64,000 nt of DNA from Adiantum capillus-veneris (taxonomy: Eukaryota > Streptophyta > Polypodiopsida > Polypodiales > Pteridaceae). Position numbers and translations under genes: made by a program. The notes below the pieces were generated by a model, which did not search any database, was not told the DNA's origin, and was given only the letters and a program-made list of their open reading frames with translations. Where the stretch lies: NCBI GenBank assembly GCA_014529385.2, contig CM043964.1, positions 137,463,029-137,527,028 on the forward strand, given 5' to 3'. Shown here one piece after another: positions 63,118 to 64,000 of this stretch; positions within the stretch are counted from its first letter, which is position 1, and each line of letters starts with the position of its first letter.

Positions 63118-63928
63118 ATTTGACTTTTTGGCATACTAAGCATGATCTTACAAATGTGTCAACATCTTGACGCAAAGCTGGCCAATAGAAGAATGACTCA
63201 ACCCCTTTCACTATCGCATCAATTCCACGATGCCCAGCATAAGGTGGAGCATGACTTTCCATCAAAATCTTTGGCCGTAACTGTTTAGTAACGCATAACT
63301 TTCCATGCATCATGAGAAAGTCATTCTTAAGCATATAGTGCTCATGATGTTGCCCATCAACAAGCTGGTCATAGATCCTTGCAAAATCTGAATCTTCAGC
63401 ATATTGTGTCTTCATTTCGTCTAGTTCACAATAGTACGGAATTGACACTGCTGAAATTTGGGGCTTTCGTGACAACGCATCAGCCACCACATTCTTTTTC
63501 CCTTGCACATGCACAATCTGAAAATGGAACATTGACAAGATGTTTGCCCATCGCATGTGCTTCTCAGACAACTTCGTCTGTGTAAGAAAATATCGCAAGG
63601 TTTGATGATCCGTTTGGACAACAAAATCAGCCCCTAACAAATAGTGTTTCCAACTAGTGAGAGCATGAATTACTGCTAGTAATTCTTTCTCATAGACTTG
63701 CAAGTTCCTTTCAGTCTTCAAAAGAATTCTGCTCTCATATGCGACTACCCGGGCATTCTGCATTAGAACTGCACCAAGACTATGGCCACACGCATCACAT
63801 TGAACCACAAAAGGTTTAGAAAGATCTGGCAAAATAATTACCGGATCTGAAGTCAGCTTCTCTTTCAAGTGTTTGAACGCTAAAATTTCCTGGGCTGTCC
63901 ACTTGAAAGTAACTCCTTTTCCTTGCAA
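63011..63928 (-). CDS. Element 5 RNase H and integrase zinc finger
   Basis: 305 codons: FKWTAQEILAFKHLKEKLTS, RNase H with VVQCDACGHSLGAVLMQNAR, YEKELLAVIHALTSWKHYLL, TDHQTLRYFL and NVVADALSR, then the integrase HHCC finger (HAPPYAGHRGIDAIV region to CLVCQKVKFDRQKQPGLLQP). It ends shortly after the deletion junction, in a shifted frame. Confidence 0.92.
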   Translation of the reverse strand: MQGKGVTFKWTAQEILAFKHLKEKLTSDPVIILPDLSKPFVVQCDACGHSLGAVLMQNARVVAYESRILLKTERNLQVYEKELLAVIHALTSWKHYLLGADFVVQTDHQTLRYFLTQTKLSEKHMRWANILSMFHFQIVHVQGKKNVVADALSRKPQISAVSIPYYCELDEMKTQYAEDSDFARIYDQLVDGQHHEHYMLKNDFLMMHGKLCVTKQLRPKILMESHAPPYAGHRGIDAIVKGVESFFYWPALRQDVDTFVRSCLVCQKVKFDRQKQPGLLQPLPIPDRPWEGHYAQVLFFVSSAK

Positions 63929-64000
63929 TGCATGGAGTGGAGAAGCAATCTCAGCAAAATTTCGGATGAACCTCCTGTAATAGGAACATAAGCCTAGAAA
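63929..64000 (-). pseudogene. Element 5 RT connection, partial at window end
   Basis: Minus sense: FLGLCSYYRRFIRNFAEIAS. It continues beyond the window. Confidence 0.85.

Larger units (their letters stand above)
60420..64000 (-). mobile_element. Element 5: chromodomain Ty3/gypsy, inserted in element 4, runs off window
   Basis: RT connection, RNase H, an internally deleted integrase, chromodomain, hairpin/polypurine tract and 3' LTR. It is the innermost layer of the nest at this end. Protein similarity to element 1 is closer than to element 4 (for example ISAVSIPY and DFARI/M segments). Confidence 0.88.

Overview
The window looks like nuclear DNA of a land plant with a large, repeat-choked genome. 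The evidence is plant-type LTR retrotransposons with a TGGTATCAGAGC (initiator-tRNA-Met) primer site, plant telomere-type TTTAGGG motifs, very long GA/CT microsatellites, small spliced introns, and one plant-like host gene (SEC31, COPII coat). A fern or other large-genome non-seed plant would fit, but the sequence alone does not prove it. No rRNA, tRNA or bacterial-type operon was seen.

Left third (1-22 kb): microsatellites, then a decayed Ty1/copia element on the minus strand (RNase H, RT, integrase, protease, gag; 3.1-7.3 kb). A 413-bp inverted-repeat (MITE-like) element is inserted in its pol. Its gag is cut in two: the N-terminal part lies 3.6 kb away on the opposite strand (10.58-10.92 kb), and both cut ends carry the same hexamer. 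A pair of about 480-bp inverted arms (7.85-8.33 and 11.51-11.99 kb) carries regularly spaced ATTGG/CCAAT dyads. A broken, spliced ULP1-like (C48) protease gene follows at 12.0-13.5 kb. I see no recognisable gene from 13.6 to 22 kb.

Middle (22-32 kb): the C-terminal part of a SEC31 gene (minus strand, six exons recognised, splice phases all agree). The 5.7-kb intron between its first two visible exons is filled by an LTR fragment and a non-autonomous LTR element whose LTRs carry telomere-like repeats. Remnants of a second LINE family sit at TC microsatellites (29.4-31.8 kb).

Right half (32-64 kb): nested transposons. Element 1 (+) is a chromodomain Ty3/gypsy element (gag at 33.2 kb, 3' LTR ending at 46,620) split by a 6.9-kb LINE with a 15-bp target duplication. 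It abuts a truncated minus-strand gag of the same family. That gag lies head to head with a hAT transposase gene, mirroring the hAT/gag pair at 32.4-34.5 kb. The right-hand hAT is itself split by a solo LTR (5-bp duplication; the left copy preserves the empty site) and then by gypsy element 3 (+). Element 3 is split by a solo LTR (5-bp duplication) and by element 4 (-), which is split by element 5 (-), which runs off the window.

The most interesting signals are regulatory rather than coding. One is a covarying 18-nt hairpin 17-21 nt upstream of the 3' LTR in all four LTR elements whose 3' ends are visible. Another is a conserved core block shared by otherwise different LTRs. Others are evenly spaced CCAAT dyads in the inverted arms, iterated short motifs in one solo LTR, and duplicated 5' termini in two solo LTRs.
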